A DNA stretch of 64,000 bases from Bacteroidales bacterium (GTDB taxonomy: Bacteria; Bacteroidota; Bacteroidia; Bacteroidales; M50B96): contig JAGYLP010000010.1 of NCBI GenBank assembly GCA_018401015.1, forward strand, positions 33,246 through 97,245. Reading direction: 5' to 3'. The position numbers and the translations under genes are program-made. The notes under the pieces were generated by a model that worked only from the letters and a program-made list of their open reading frames with translations, did not search any database and was not told the DNA's origin. Shown here in pieces: positions 45,367 through 54,334 of the stretch. Positions within the stretch are counted from its first letter, which is position 1; each line of letters opens with the position of its first letter.

Positions 45367-45957
45367 TTATTTAACCAAGCTTAGTTTTTTCGAGAAACGT
45401 CCTGTTTCATGATAAATGATCACTTGATAAATTCCGGATGGTAAATCTGACACATTGAGTCGTTGAGTCGAATTATTACTCGAAACCACCTGACTGAGGA
45501 TCGTACGGCCAGTAAGGTCGCTCAGTTCGATGCGACTTGAATTGGCTAATGCATCCGAGAGATTAACAAAAACTTCTTCGCGCGCAGGGTTCGGATACAC
45601 AACAAAACCAGCATCTTGCTCCTGGTCTACACCCAAGTTGCCAACATATAAGTGGATAATTTTTTGAGAACTGATTCCGTCGGAAGTGGCCGTAAGTTTT
45701 ACCGGATAAACTCCATTATCAATGAAAGTTCGGGTAGGACTATTAATCACCGAGGTAGCCGTTTGAGCAGTTCCTTCGAATTCCCAGAAATAAGAGCAAC
45801 CTAAATCGGGATGGTATAAACTGGTATTGAAAAATTTAAGGGTCGTGTTGAGGGGAATAATGGTGTCCTCAATGAAGAAATCGGCAACAACGGGATATAA
45901 TTCGCAATCGTTTTCTAGACCAGCAATACTGGTTGCACCGGTATTACCCGGGGTCAA
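45367..45957 (-). CDS. PKD/T9SS C-terminal fragment of a frameshifted serine protease
   Basis: 196 codons from a TTG at 45957 overlapping the stop of the upstream protease frame (TTGA). Content: a PKD-like domain (CSYFWEFEGTAQTATSV and DNGVYPVKLTATSDG) and a T9SS type A sorting domain (VVYPNPAREEVFVNLS, SRIELSDLTGRTILSQ, LPSGIYQVIIYHETGRFSKKL). It has no signal peptide and makes sense only as the C-terminus of the preceding protease: the paralogue at 42926 carries both parts in one frame. Confidence 0.82.
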   Translation of the reverse strand: MTPGNTGATSIAGLENDCELYPVVADFFIEDTIIPLNTTLKFFNTSLYHPDLGCSYFWEFEGTAQTATSVINSPTRTFIDNGVYPVKLTATSDGISSQKIIHLYVGNLGVDQEQDAGFVVYPNPAREEVFVNLSDALANSSRIELSDLTGRTILSQVVSSNNSTQRLNVSDLPSGIYQVIIYHETGRFSKKLSLVK

Positions 45958-47309
45958 GCCAGTCTTTCAACCGAAGGCTGTGGGGTGGTTCCATTAAAGG
46001 CCCAATGATAGCTGAATTTTCCGTAAATATCCTTTTGGTAAGGTCCGGTACCTGCTCCTGCTCCTCCATTCTCACAGGCAGATAAACCTCCTGTTAAGGT
46101 TCCAATAACTTCTTTTGCTGAGTTGAAAAGTGGTGATCCCGAAGAGCCTCCTTCTGTTACGCCCCATCCATTAACGGTTGTAGCCCAACCAACATTCCAA
46201 TGAGTGTTGTAATAATTGGAAATGGTACTCGTGTAAGTCGAAATCTTTTTAATGTCGCCCGAAGGATGATGTATGCCAACACCTGCACTACTCGCTAAAT
46301 TCGTATTTCTCCATGCATTGAAATAGGCTTCGACATCGCCGGGAAGATAGGTGGACAATTGAACCAAGAGAAAATCCGAGCGGCTTCCTACATTGTTAAT
46401 CCCGTGTGCCAGTCGCTGTGCACCAACGACACTGGTATAGCCTGGTTCCCCTTCGGAGGTATTATTACACTCACTGCGCTGATAATTAAAGATGAAAACC
46501 CAAGCTTGAAAATCTTCAAAACTGGAGGTCTCTCCACAATGATCGGCAGTTAGGAAATAAGGCATGCAGTTTTCTTCGGTGTTATTCACTAACGAACCGG
46601 TGCAAAATCCATACATGGTGCCGTCCTTTACAACAATCTTTGCCACTGAACGCTCTTGATCTCTCCATGCATTCGCCTCAGAACAAGCAACATCCACCTG
46701 ACAGGTACCCGAAGTGTTGTAATTCTTCAGACTTAAGCCATTTGAGTCGAATCCGCGGTACATGTAGGCAATATTCCCGATCTCTAGTTGGGTTTCGCCT
46801 TTTGCATAACTTGGCTCATAATACTCAATGCTGATCAAATCACCAGGAATCGGCTCAGTGGAGAAAATTCCGGAAGCTGCATTGTTCAAGTAAGTATATG
46901 CTCCTAAAATCTTGGTTTTATCCGCATTGTATAAATAAAGCTCTCCTCCTTCCGGAATCCACAAATTGGTAAAATACACACCCAATGCGACTGCTCCACG
47001 ACTTCCAAGAGTCAAACGCCACAAGCGATCGCCATTGGGCAACGATTCCCAGGTTCCTTGTATTTCACTGTTCATTTCAACTGGAATAGCAATGCCTGTG
47101 CGATAAAACTCTCCGCGCCGATCCCGCTCCAAATCTTCGTTAAGGTACTTTTGTGCATCGATGGGGGTTAAATGAATTTCCTCCGGTGCGTTTTCTAAAG
47201 TGTGCTCAAAACTATAGGGTAACCCACCATAACTGATTTGAGCCTGAAGCGAATTTCCAGTCACTAGTAGAAGAACCACTACGGAAAGATGTAAAAGAGA
47301 TTTAAACAT
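45954..47309 (-). CDS. Secreted trypsin-like serine protease (frame ends early; see fragment at 45367)
   Basis: 451 residues with signal peptide (LLHLSVVVLLLVTGNSLQAQ). Catalytic triad: H257 in YFLTADHCGE, D312 in SDFLLVQL, S390 in TEGGSSGSPLF. Two cysteine-bearing segments (CQVDVACS, GFCTGSLV) likely form disulfides. The frame stops at a TGA (45954-45956) just after QPSVERLA. In the next frame one can read RLKDWLDP and in the third PGNTGATSIAG, which together match the paralogue's LKYWLDP. Two single-base insertions (near 45971 and 45947-45954) would explain this, so the gene is probably broken, or the sequence is wrong here. A -7 element lies 28 bases upstream. Confidence 0.85.
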   Translation of the reverse strand: MFKSLLHLSVVVLLLVTGNSLQAQISYGGLPYSFEHTLENAPEEIHLTPIDAQKYLNEDLERDRRGEFYRTGIAIPVEMNSEIQGTWESLPNGDRLWRLTLGSRGAVALGVYFTNLWIPEGGELYLYNADKTKILGAYTYLNNAASGIFSTEPIPGDLISIEYYEPSYAKGETQLEIGNIAYMYRGFDSNGLSLKNYNTSGTCQVDVACSEANAWRDQERSVAKIVVKDGTMYGFCTGSLVNNTEENCMPYFLTADHCGETSSFEDFQAWVFIFNYQRSECNNTSEGEPGYTSVVGAQRLAHGINNVGSRSDFLLVQLSTYLPGDVEAYFNAWRNTNLASSAGVGIHHPSGDIKKISTYTSTISNYYNTHWNVGWATTVNGWGVTEGGSSGSPLFNSAKEVIGTLTGGLSACENGGAGAGTGPYQKDIYGKFSYHWAFNGTTPQPSVERLA

Positions 47310-47336
47310 ATTGGATTAAAATTTTTAATGAAGCGC

Positions 47337-47344
47337 CAAAACTA
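47337..47344 (-). promoter_or_regulatory. Predicted -7 element of the split protease
   Basis: The minus strand reads TAGTTTTG, a perfect TAnnTTTG match, 28 bases before the ATG. No TTG or TTTG at the right upstream spacing. Confidence 0.4.
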
Positions 47345-47722
47345 TAAGATTTGATTCAACTCCTCTCATTTAGTTGCACCTAATTCGGGACGAAAAACAT
47401 TTTTTGCAGCAGGTAAATCAACCATCATGGCCGCTTTTGAAAATTCCATAATGACCTAAAGGAATGATGAAAGAAACGACTAATGAAGTGAACAGCTTTT
47501 GCATCCACTCGAACACCCCCCGTGTTTCTTTACAAATCTCGATGGGAGAAACAGTTTTATCGCGTGATAAAGGAAATAGGAAAACGAACTAACGACCAAA
47601 CTGAAGGTCAGAAACTCCTGCCAAAGGATAGACTCTAATACCATGGTGATGAATTTGTTTCAAAAATACATTCTTTTTCTTAGAAAGAATGAATCTAAAT
47701 AAGAAAAGTTCAGCGGTGAAAT

Positions 47723-47754
47723 AAAAAAAGCTTCATTGCTTTCTACGCTTTTTT
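47723..47754 (+). terminator. Weak terminator-like hairpin
   Basis: AAAAAAAGC (47723-47731) can pair with GCTTTTTT (47747-47754) around a 15-base loop; stem is mostly A-T. Confidence 0.25.
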
Positions 47755-47807
47755 ATGGCACTTTTGTATAGAACATAGCTAGTATTAGCTCATTAATCGT
47801 AATATTC

Positions 47808-50800
47808 ATGATAGTCCTTTCCTACCTATTAAAAAACAAGTTGACAGGTTTTGTAAGATCTTTCGCTTTTCTTCTCATCCTGCTCTCTCTAAGCTTCTCT
47901 GAATCAATAGCTCAACAATGGCTTAGAAACCTTCCTGAAAATAAAACGAAAAGTGAATTAACCTTCTACGATTACAGAGATGCTTTTAATGAGTATTGGA
48001 AACCATTCGATGTGAAGGATGGATATTACTATGAAAATGGTTCTCGTCAGAAAGCACCGGGATGGCGCCAATTCAAACGGTGGGAATACTACATGGAAGC
48101 CATGGTCGATCCGCAAACAGGAGCTTTCCCTCAACAATCGGCCTACGAAATTCATGAGGCTTTTCAACGTACTCAAACTAAAAATGCTATCGGTTACACG
48201 GGCGATTGGACCGTTAAAGGTCCGGACAATTCCAGCGGAGGATATGCCGGAATTGGTCGTCTCAATTGTGTCGCCTTTCATCCAAGTAATAACAATATCT
48301 ATTGGGTTGGAGCTGCTGCCGGTGGCTTGTGGCAAACTACAAACAATGGAGCTACCTGGACCTGTCTGACCGACCAAAATGCTGTTCTGGCAGTAAGCGA
48401 TATCGTTATACCATCCGACTTCGCAACCTCTCAAACCATCTACATTGCCACTGGGGATAAAAATGCCTGGGATAATCGAAGTGTAGGAGTATTAAAATCA
48501 ACCGATGGAGGGCAAACTTGGAATACAACTGGCCTAAGCTATACCCTCGCAAGTTTTAACATGGTGTATCGCTTGCTCATCAATCCGAATAATGTAAACG
48601 AATTACTTGCTGCAACGTCCGATGGGGTTTTTAAAACAACCAATGGCGGAACAACCTGGTCAACACTCCTAACTACCACACAATTTGTCGATCTGGAATA
48701 TCAACCGGGAAACTGGAATGTTTTGCTTGGTTCAAATACCAGCGGGCAAATTTATCGTTCTTCAAACGGAGGAGCTTCCTGGTCGCAAGTCCATGGAGCA
48801 TCCGATGCCTACCGCACTGAACTGGCAGTCTCTCCTGCACAGAATACCGTGGTATATGCCATTTCGGAAAATGGTTCAAGTGGATTGCATGGCATTTATA
48901 AATCGACCAATGCGGGCCAATCGTTTACCCTGATATTCGATGGATCGCAGAGCGGAAATAACCTACTGGGATGGGATTCCAACGGAGGAGGTAGCTCCGG
49001 GCAAGGTTGGTACGACCTGGCAATTGCCGCCTCTCCGACCAATGCAAATACAGTCCTCATTGGTGGAGTAAATACTTGGCGCTCAACTAATGGCGGGTCT
49101 TCCTGGAGTATTGTAAATCATTGGTGGGGCGATGGAGTGCCGGCCGTGCATGCCGATAAACACTTCCTGGCTTATCGTTCCAATGGCGATTTGTTCGAAT
49201 GTAACGACGGTGGTATCTATTTGAGTACCAATAACGGAACATCCTGGACCGACAAAACCAACGGAATGCAAATTAGCCAAATGTATAAGCTAGGTATAGC
49301 GCAGTCGGTGGCAGATGAAACCATTACCGGTTTGCAAGACAATGGAACCAAATTGTGCGAAAGCAACTCCTGGTCCGATGTAAAAGGGGGCGATGGAATG
49401 GAATGCATCATCGATTATTCAAATGTTAATATTCAATACGGAACTTACGTTAATGGTCAAATATCCCGAACTACCAATCACTGGGTTTCAGCAACCGATA
49501 TCGAACCAAATGGTTATCCGGGTGCATGGGTAACTCCGTATATCATTCATCCTACCAATCCGCAAATTCTTTATGCTGGCTATGCCGATGTGTGGAAAAC
49601 GACCAACCGAGGCGATAGCTGGGTTAAAATTTCAACCATGAATACCTCTAATAATCTGCGGTCAATGGCTATTGCGCCCTCGAGCCCTACAACCATTTAT
49701 GTTGCCGACGACACGAATATCTGGAAAACAACCAACGACGGAGGCAGTTGGACCAACATTACCGGGACTCTGCCTTCTTCGAATGGATACATTCGCTCCA
49801 TCGCAGTGAAAGACGACGACCCGAATACGCTTTGGGTGGGGCTGTCTGGTTATTCCGTTGCCGGAGTTTATGAATCGGTGAACGGAGGTAGCAGCTGGAC
49901 GAACATATCAAGCGGTTTACCCATGATTCCGGTCTGGTCGGTTATCCAAAATAAACAAGTTACAACCGAAGTTCATTTGTATGCCGGAACCGAAGTAGGC
50001 GTTTACTTCAAAAAAGGAGGACAAAATTGGGTGTTCTTCAATACTGGTTTGCCTAATGTAAAAATTGGGGAGCTTGAAATTTATTATGCGGCTGCGCCTT
50101 CGCTCAGTAAATTAAGAGCTGCCACCTACGGCCGGGGACTCTGGGAAACCAACGTGTATTTTTACGAACAGGATATGGAATTTGCTTCTTTGCAAAACTC
50201 GCAAATACAAGTAGAACCGGTTAATCCAGGTTCGCTGGGTCAGGAAATCCTTCAGATTCAGGTGAATATGCAAGGGAACCTGAACGCTCTCTCTGCTGGT
50301 CTGTTCAACTTTTCAACAAATGGTTCTTCGGCTCCGGCGCAGGATATTCAGGCGGCGAAACTTTTATATTCCGGATCAATCAATTCAATGGCTAACGCAG
50401 TGCAAGTGGGAATTTCGGTGTCGAATCCGCAAGGGAGCTTTCAAATTAATGCCTCTCAGCTTTTAAACGACGGACCTAATTTCTTTTGGCTAACCTACGA
50501 TCTGAATCCTAATGCTACTGTTGGAAACTTCCTCGATGCTGAACTTCTTTCTTTGCAGGCGGATAGCCTATACACCCCCGATTCCATTGCCCCCGCTGGA
50601 AATCGCGAAATCCAATGGAACTACTGCGATGCATCGGGTGGTACTTCCGGAAGCTGGGAATACATCAACTTTTTCAGTTTTCATACCATCAATAATGGTC
50701 CAACAGGAGAAGAACCGGGATTCTATGCCGATTTCACGGCTAACCACATCGCTGAAGTCTATCCGGGTTCCACTTATAATTTCTCCGTAACAATCGGTAA

Positions 50801-51560
50801 TGCTTATTCTTCCGATAAGGTTAGAATTTGGATCGATTGGTATCGCGATGGCGTTTTTTCCAGCGCGAATGAATTGGCATTTGAGTCGGCTCAAGGAGTA
50901 GGACCTTTTACGGGAACTATTACCATTCCTGCAGATGCCGATCTTGGAAACACACGCATGAGGGTTAGACTCTGGGACGATGGCAGTAGCTCCATTCAGG
51001 GTGCCCCCTGCGGCTCCGAAAATTATGGTGAGGTGGAAGATTATGGCATCACTATTCTACCTACTGTCCAGCAACAGGCGATTAATATACCCTCCACCTG
51101 GTTTTATTTTTCAACTTACCTAATCCCTTCCGAACCTTCCATCGCCACTGCTTGTCAACCCCTGGGAAGCAACCTTGCCTTGATTAAAAATTACTTGGGC
51201 GACATGTATTGGCCACAATGGGGAGTTAATACGATTGGCAATTGGGTTGTTGGTCAGGCTTATCAAATTAAACTGAATTCTGCTCAAATACTTACGATTG
51301 AAGGGACACCCCTCGTTCCGGAGGAAACCATCCTTACAATTCCTTCTGGTTGGAGCTTGCTGGGTTATTTGCGGCAATCGTCAATCGGAATTGACCAGGC
51401 ACTTAGCCCCATTGTAAGCAATCTGTCTATTGTTAAAAACTCAGCCGGACAATCGTATTGGCCTGTTTTCCAGGTTAATACAATCGGATTGATGAATCCG
51501 GGCGAAGGATACCAGATTCTAATGAATTCGAACCAATCCTTTACCTATCCGGCAAATTAA
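47808..51560 (+). CDS. Large secreted BNR/sortilin-type beta-propeller protein with GEVED domain
   Basis: 1250 residues, signal peptide FAFLLILLSLSFSESIAQ. Residues about 140-770 carry repeated propeller motifs of the BNR/sortilin type (Asp-box SxDGGxTW variants: STDGGQTW, TTNGGTTWS, SSNGGASWS, TTNDGGSWT, SVNGGSSWT). About 785-925 resembles the BNR-associated N-terminal domain, and about 937-1085 is a GEVED domain (VRIWIDWYRDGVFSSANE, GEVEDYGITI). The last 155 residues are two related modules (each with YWPxxxVNTIG and YQIxxNS). It ends at YPAN without a T9SS type A or B domain. A strong terminator follows. Probably an adhesin or surface propeller. Confidence 0.85.
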   Translation: MIVLSYLLKNKLTGFVRSFAFLLILLSLSFSESIAQQWLRNLPENKTKSELTFYDYRDAFNEYWKPFDVKDGYYYENGSRQKAPGWRQFKRWEYYMEAMVDPQTGAFPQQSAYEIHEAFQRTQTKNAIGYTGDWTVKGPDNSSGGYAGIGRLNCVAFHPSNNNIYWVGAAAGGLWQTTNNGATWTCLTDQNAVLAVSDIVIPSDFATSQTIYIATGDKNAWDNRSVGVLKSTDGGQTWNTTGLSYTLASFNMVYRLLINPNNVNELLAATSDGVFKTTNGGTTWSTLLTTTQFVDLEYQPGNWNVLLGSNTSGQIYRSSNGGASWSQVHGASDAYRTELAVSPAQNTVVYAISENGSSGLHGIYKSTNAGQSFTLIFDGSQSGNNLLGWDSNGGGSSGQGWYDLAIAASPTNANTVLIGGVNTWRSTNGGSSWSIVNHWWGDGVPAVHADKHFLAYRSNGDLFECNDGGIYLSTNNGTSWTDKTNGMQISQMYKLGIAQSVADETITGLQDNGTKLCESNSWSDVKGGDGMECIIDYSNVNIQYGTYVNGQISRTTNHWVSATDIEPNGYPGAWVTPYIIHPTNPQILYAGYADVWKTTNRGDSWVKISTMNTSNNLRSMAIAPSSPTTIYVADDTNIWKTTNDGGSWTNITGTLPSSNGYIRSIAVKDDDPNTLWVGLSGYSVAGVYESVNGGSSWTNISSGLPMIPVWSVIQNKQVTTEVHLYAGTEVGVYFKKGGQNWVFFNTGLPNVKIGELEIYYAAAPSLSKLRAATYGRGLWETNVYFYEQDMEFASLQNSQIQVEPVNPGSLGQEILQIQVNMQGNLNALSAGLFNFSTNGSSAPAQDIQAAKLLYSGSINSMANAVQVGISVSNPQGSFQINASQLLNDGPNFFWLTYDLNPNATVGNFLDAELLSLQADSLYTPDSIAPAGNREIQWNYCDASGGTSGSWEYINFFSFHTINNGPTGEEPGFYADFTANHIAEVYPGSTYNFSVTIGNAYSSDKVRIWIDWYRDGVFSSANELAFESAQGVGPFTGTITIPADADLGNTRMRVRLWDDGSSSIQGAPCGSENYGEVEDYGITILPTVQQQAINIPSTWFYFSTYLIPSEPSIATACQPLGSNLALIKNYLGDMYWPQWGVNTIGNWVVGQAYQIKLNSAQILTIEGTPLVPEETILTIPSGWSLLGYLRQSSIGIDQALSPIVSNLSIVKNSAGQSYWPVFQVNTIGLMNPGEGYQILMNSNQSFTYPAN

Positions 51561-51601
51561 ACGCCTAGTTAGTATTCAGGTTTATCTGATAATGATATTT
51601 T

Positions 51602-51635
51602 AAAAAAAGCCCGTCTACCTTCAGACGGGCTTTTT
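51602..51635. terminator. Strong terminator between the propeller gene and feoAB
   Basis: AAAAAAAGCCCGTCT, loop ACCTTC, AGACGGGCTTTTT: an 8-bp G-C-rich stem flanked by A and T runs, so it can work from both sides of the convergent genes. Confidence 0.9.
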
Positions 51636-51723
51636 CATTTCATAGCAAACCTTCGATTAACTCCTCAATGGTAGGATTCTGATCTAGGCTGAAGTTAAAA
51701 TACGGAGATTGAATACTATCTTC

Positions 51724-54219
51724 CTAAAAAAAGTTGGAGCCAACCTGATAAATCACCAAGGCGAATAAATAGGCGAGGGCAGTGGTGTAGAAAATGGTGA
51801 AGAGAGCCCATTTTGCACTTCCCGACTCTTTCCGAATGGCTGCAATTACGGCAACACAGGGGAAATAGATGAGTATGAAAAAGAGAAATCCAAGGGCCAC
51901 CACCTGATTATAAACTAATTCCCCGACATGCTTACCGGATACATAGCGTTCCGAACGAAGTTTTTGTTGCAAAGGTAGTGTGGCTTCGTCTATGTCGAGG
52001 TCCTCGTTCAAATACAATACAGCCATGGTGCTTATTACTATTTCTTTAGCGGCGACACCTGCTAATAAACTGACACTCATTTTCCAATCAAAGCCTAAAG
52101 GACGCATCACCGGCTCTATGAAATGCCCGATTTGTCCAATATAGCTTCGCTCCTGATGCTCAGCTTTCTTTAATCCTTCCAGGTGGAAAATCGCCGACGA
52201 CAGATCCTCGGTAGTTTTTCCTTCTTGTCCAGCCGATACCGCTATGTCTAGTTCCTCTTCCAACAGGCTAATTTCAACATCGTAATCGCGGCTGAAATCA
52301 ACTTCTTGGGGAAAATATCCGAGTGCCCAAATAATGATTGAGGCTACCAAAATAATTCCTCCCATCTTTTTTAAATACTGAGCAGTTTTATCCCACATCT
52401 GGCGCATGGTGGCTTTGAAGGTGGGCATCCGATAAGGGGGGAGTTCCATGACAAAAGGTGCCTCCTCTCGCTTGAAAAACGATTTTTTAAACAATCTGGC
52501 AATCCCCATGGCAATGAGTATCCCCGATAAATACATCAGAAAAAGCATACTGCCCGGATTGCTGGGGAAAAAGGCTCCAATAATCAAGATATAAACAGGT
52601 AAGCGCGCGCTGCACGACATAAATGGATTAATGAGCATGGTAAGTAAGCGGTCGTTCCTGTTTTCGATGGTTCGGGTAGCCATAATGGCAGGTACATTGC
52701 ATCCAAATCCCATCACCAAAGGAATAAAGGACTTGCCATGCAACCCGATTCGATGCATCAGCTTATCCATAATAAATGCCGCACGTGCCATGTAGCCGGT
52801 ACCTTCCATAAACGAAATGAAAAGAAAGAGAATGAGAATATTCGGCAGAAAGACAATAACACCTCCCACGCCAGCAATTATGCCGTCGATGAGCAAGTCT
52901 TTGAATATCCCCGGAGCAATCCATCGTTCAGCTTGAATACTTATCCAAGAAACGGCCTGTTCAATCCAACCAATGGGATAGTCGCCCAGGGTAAAAGTGG
53001 AATAAAACATGATAAACATTATGGCCAGAAAAATGGGATAGCCCAAGTATTTCTGAGTCACATATTTATCAATGATTTCGGTGGTTTTACGCCTACGCTT
53101 GATGCCTTTATTAAAGGTCTCACTCAACGCTCCGGCAACAAAGCCATACCGGGCATCGGTTATGATAGTCTCCGGATCATCCTTGTACTCCGATTCTATT
53201 TTCTGCTGAAAAGTTCGTACTTTATTTAAAATTGGAGCATCGGGTTGGAATAGATCGACTACCTCTAAGTCCTTCTCCAGCAATTTCAAACTTAAATAAC
53301 GCGGACTGTAACGGGTGTATAACTCAGGCTCCTTGCGTATAACATCTTGTAATTCCTTAATTCCAGATTCAATGGTTTCTCCATAATTAATGTGGATATG
53401 ACGCGTTCTTGGTTCCTGCGATTCATATACCTTGATAATCGCATCGAACAGGTCGTCTATTCCCTTTCCTTTGTTTCCAACGGTGGGTACAAAGGGAATT
53501 CCCAACATTCCGCCTAAAGCCGCGTAATCGAGCACTCCTCCTGTGGCCTCAAGCTCATCGTACATATTCAAGGCACAAACCATCTGAATATCCATGTCGA
53601 TGAGCTGAGAAGTAAGGTATAAATTTCGCTCTAAGTTGCTGCTGTCAACCACATTAACGACAACGTCGGGTAACTCATTTAATAAGAAATTACGAACATA
53701 GCGCTCCTCTGGGGTGTAGGTGCTCAATGAATAAGTGCCTGGTAAATCGGTAATGTGGAACTGATAGGATTTATATTTGAAAGTGGAGCGCTTCATGTCA
53801 ACTGTCACACCACTGTAATTGCCAACGTGCTCATTCCCTCCCGATGCGACGTTGAATAAAGTAGTTTTTCCGCAATTTGGATTCCCAACCAAAGCAATCG
53901 AAATGGTTTTTCGCTTCTCGTGTGCCGACAGTTTTAGATATTGTCCATTAATCGTTCCCTGATAATGACGAGCTAAATTTAACGACTTGGCTTCCTCAAG
54001 AGTTACAACCTCTATCATCGTAGCTTCCGCCCGCCGCAAAGAAACGTGATAGTCCAAAAGCTTGTATTCAACGGGATCTTGCAAAGGCGCTTTCTTGATT
54101 ACCTCCACCTCTTTCCCCTTTACAAAACCCATCTCGGTAATGCGCTTCCGAAAAGCACCATGTCCCTTTACCTTGACGATAACTGCTTTATCTCCAACCT
54201 CTAATCCGCCTAAGTTCAT
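51724..54219 (-). CDS. feoB: FeoA-FeoB fusion ferrous iron transporter
   Basis: 831 residues. Residues 1-75 are a FeoA SH3-like domain (GDKAVIVKVKGHGAFRKRITEMG). Then the FeoB G domain: G1 GNPNCGKTT (112-120), G3 DLPGTYSLS (158-166), G4 NMYDE. The C-terminal two thirds hold the Fe2+ permease with Gate motifs FLPNILILFLFISFMEGTGYMARAAF and FGCNVPAIMATRTIENRNDRLL. The fused FeoAB form is common in Bacteroidota. Ferrous iron uptake driven by or regulated by GTP. The transcript starts from a near-perfect promoter with a DtxR-like operator on it (separate entries), and AGGAG lies 7 bases before the ATG. Confidence 0.96.
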   Translation of the reverse strand: MNLGGLEVGDKAVIVKVKGHGAFRKRITEMGFVKGKEVEVIKKAPLQDPVEYKLLDYHVSLRRAEATMIEVVTLEEAKSLNLARHYQGTINGQYLKLSAHEKRKTISIALVGNPNCGKTTLFNVASGGNEHVGNYSGVTVDMKRSTFKYKSYQFHITDLPGTYSLSTYTPEERYVRNFLLNELPDVVVNVVDSSNLERNLYLTSQLIDMDIQMVCALNMYDELEATGGVLDYAALGGMLGIPFVPTVGNKGKGIDDLFDAIIKVYESQEPRTRHIHINYGETIESGIKELQDVIRKEPELYTRYSPRYLSLKLLEKDLEVVDLFQPDAPILNKVRTFQQKIESEYKDDPETIITDARYGFVAGALSETFNKGIKRRRKTTEIIDKYVTQKYLGYPIFLAIMFIMFYSTFTLGDYPIGWIEQAVSWISIQAERWIAPGIFKDLLIDGIIAGVGGVIVFLPNILILFLFISFMEGTGYMARAAFIMDKLMHRIGLHGKSFIPLVMGFGCNVPAIMATRTIENRNDRLLTMLINPFMSCSARLPVYILIIGAFFPSNPGSMLFLMYLSGILIAMGIARLFKKSFFKREEAPFVMELPPYRMPTFKATMRQMWDKTAQYLKKMGGIILVASIIIWALGYFPQEVDFSRDYDVEISLLEEELDIAVSAGQEGKTTEDLSSAIFHLEGLKKAEHQERSYIGQIGHFIEPVMRPLGFDWKMSVSLLAGVAAKEIVISTMAVLYLNEDLDIDEATLPLQQKLRSERYVSGKHVGELVYNQVVALGFLFFILIYFPCVAVIAAIRKESGSAKWALFTIFYTTALAYLFALVIYQVGSNFF

Positions 54220-54265
54220 GCTAGTACTCCTAAAATATATGCTAAGTTTTGTGCTTTATACGTTT

Positions 54266-54284
54266 ATTTAGACGTAGTCTAAAT
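54266..54284. promoter_or_regulatory. DtxR-type iron operator upstream of feoAB
   Basis: Perfect inverted repeat ATTTAGAC, spacer GTA, GTCTAAAT. It resembles DtxR/IdeR/MntR operators (TTAGGnnAnnCCTAA-like half-sites). It starts about 6 bases downstream of the -7 element, covering the expected transcription start, an ideal place for repression of feoAB when iron is sufficient. The regulator gene is not in this window. Confidence 0.75.
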
Positions 54285-54290
54285 TGCTCA

Positions 54291-54321
54291 CAAATCTATA
54301 CTTTAGGGTTTTTTCCTGCAA
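54291..54321 (-). promoter_or_regulatory. feoAB promoter
   Basis: On the minus strand TTG (54319-54321), 20 bases, then TAGATTTG (54291-54298), a perfect Bacteroidota promoter. The -33 lies 14 bases upstream of the convergent... same-strand gene's stop at 54335, so feoAB can be transcribed separately from the glycosyltransferase gene. Confidence 0.65.
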
Positions 54322-54334
54322 TACCTAGTTCTGA

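Larger units (their letters stand above)
47310..47807. other. 498-base divergent intergenic region
   Basis: Between the protease (minus) and the propeller protein (plus). It contains the protease -7 element (47337-47344) and a weak hairpin with T run at 47723-47754. A 42-codon frame at 47464-47592 was judged chance. No RNA gene or repeat was found otherwise. Confidence 0.45.

Noticed and set aside
47464..47592. 42-codon plus-strand frame with an AAGGA just before its ATG
   Set aside because: No signal peptide, no recognisable composition or partner, and short frames of this size are common by chance in 498 bases.
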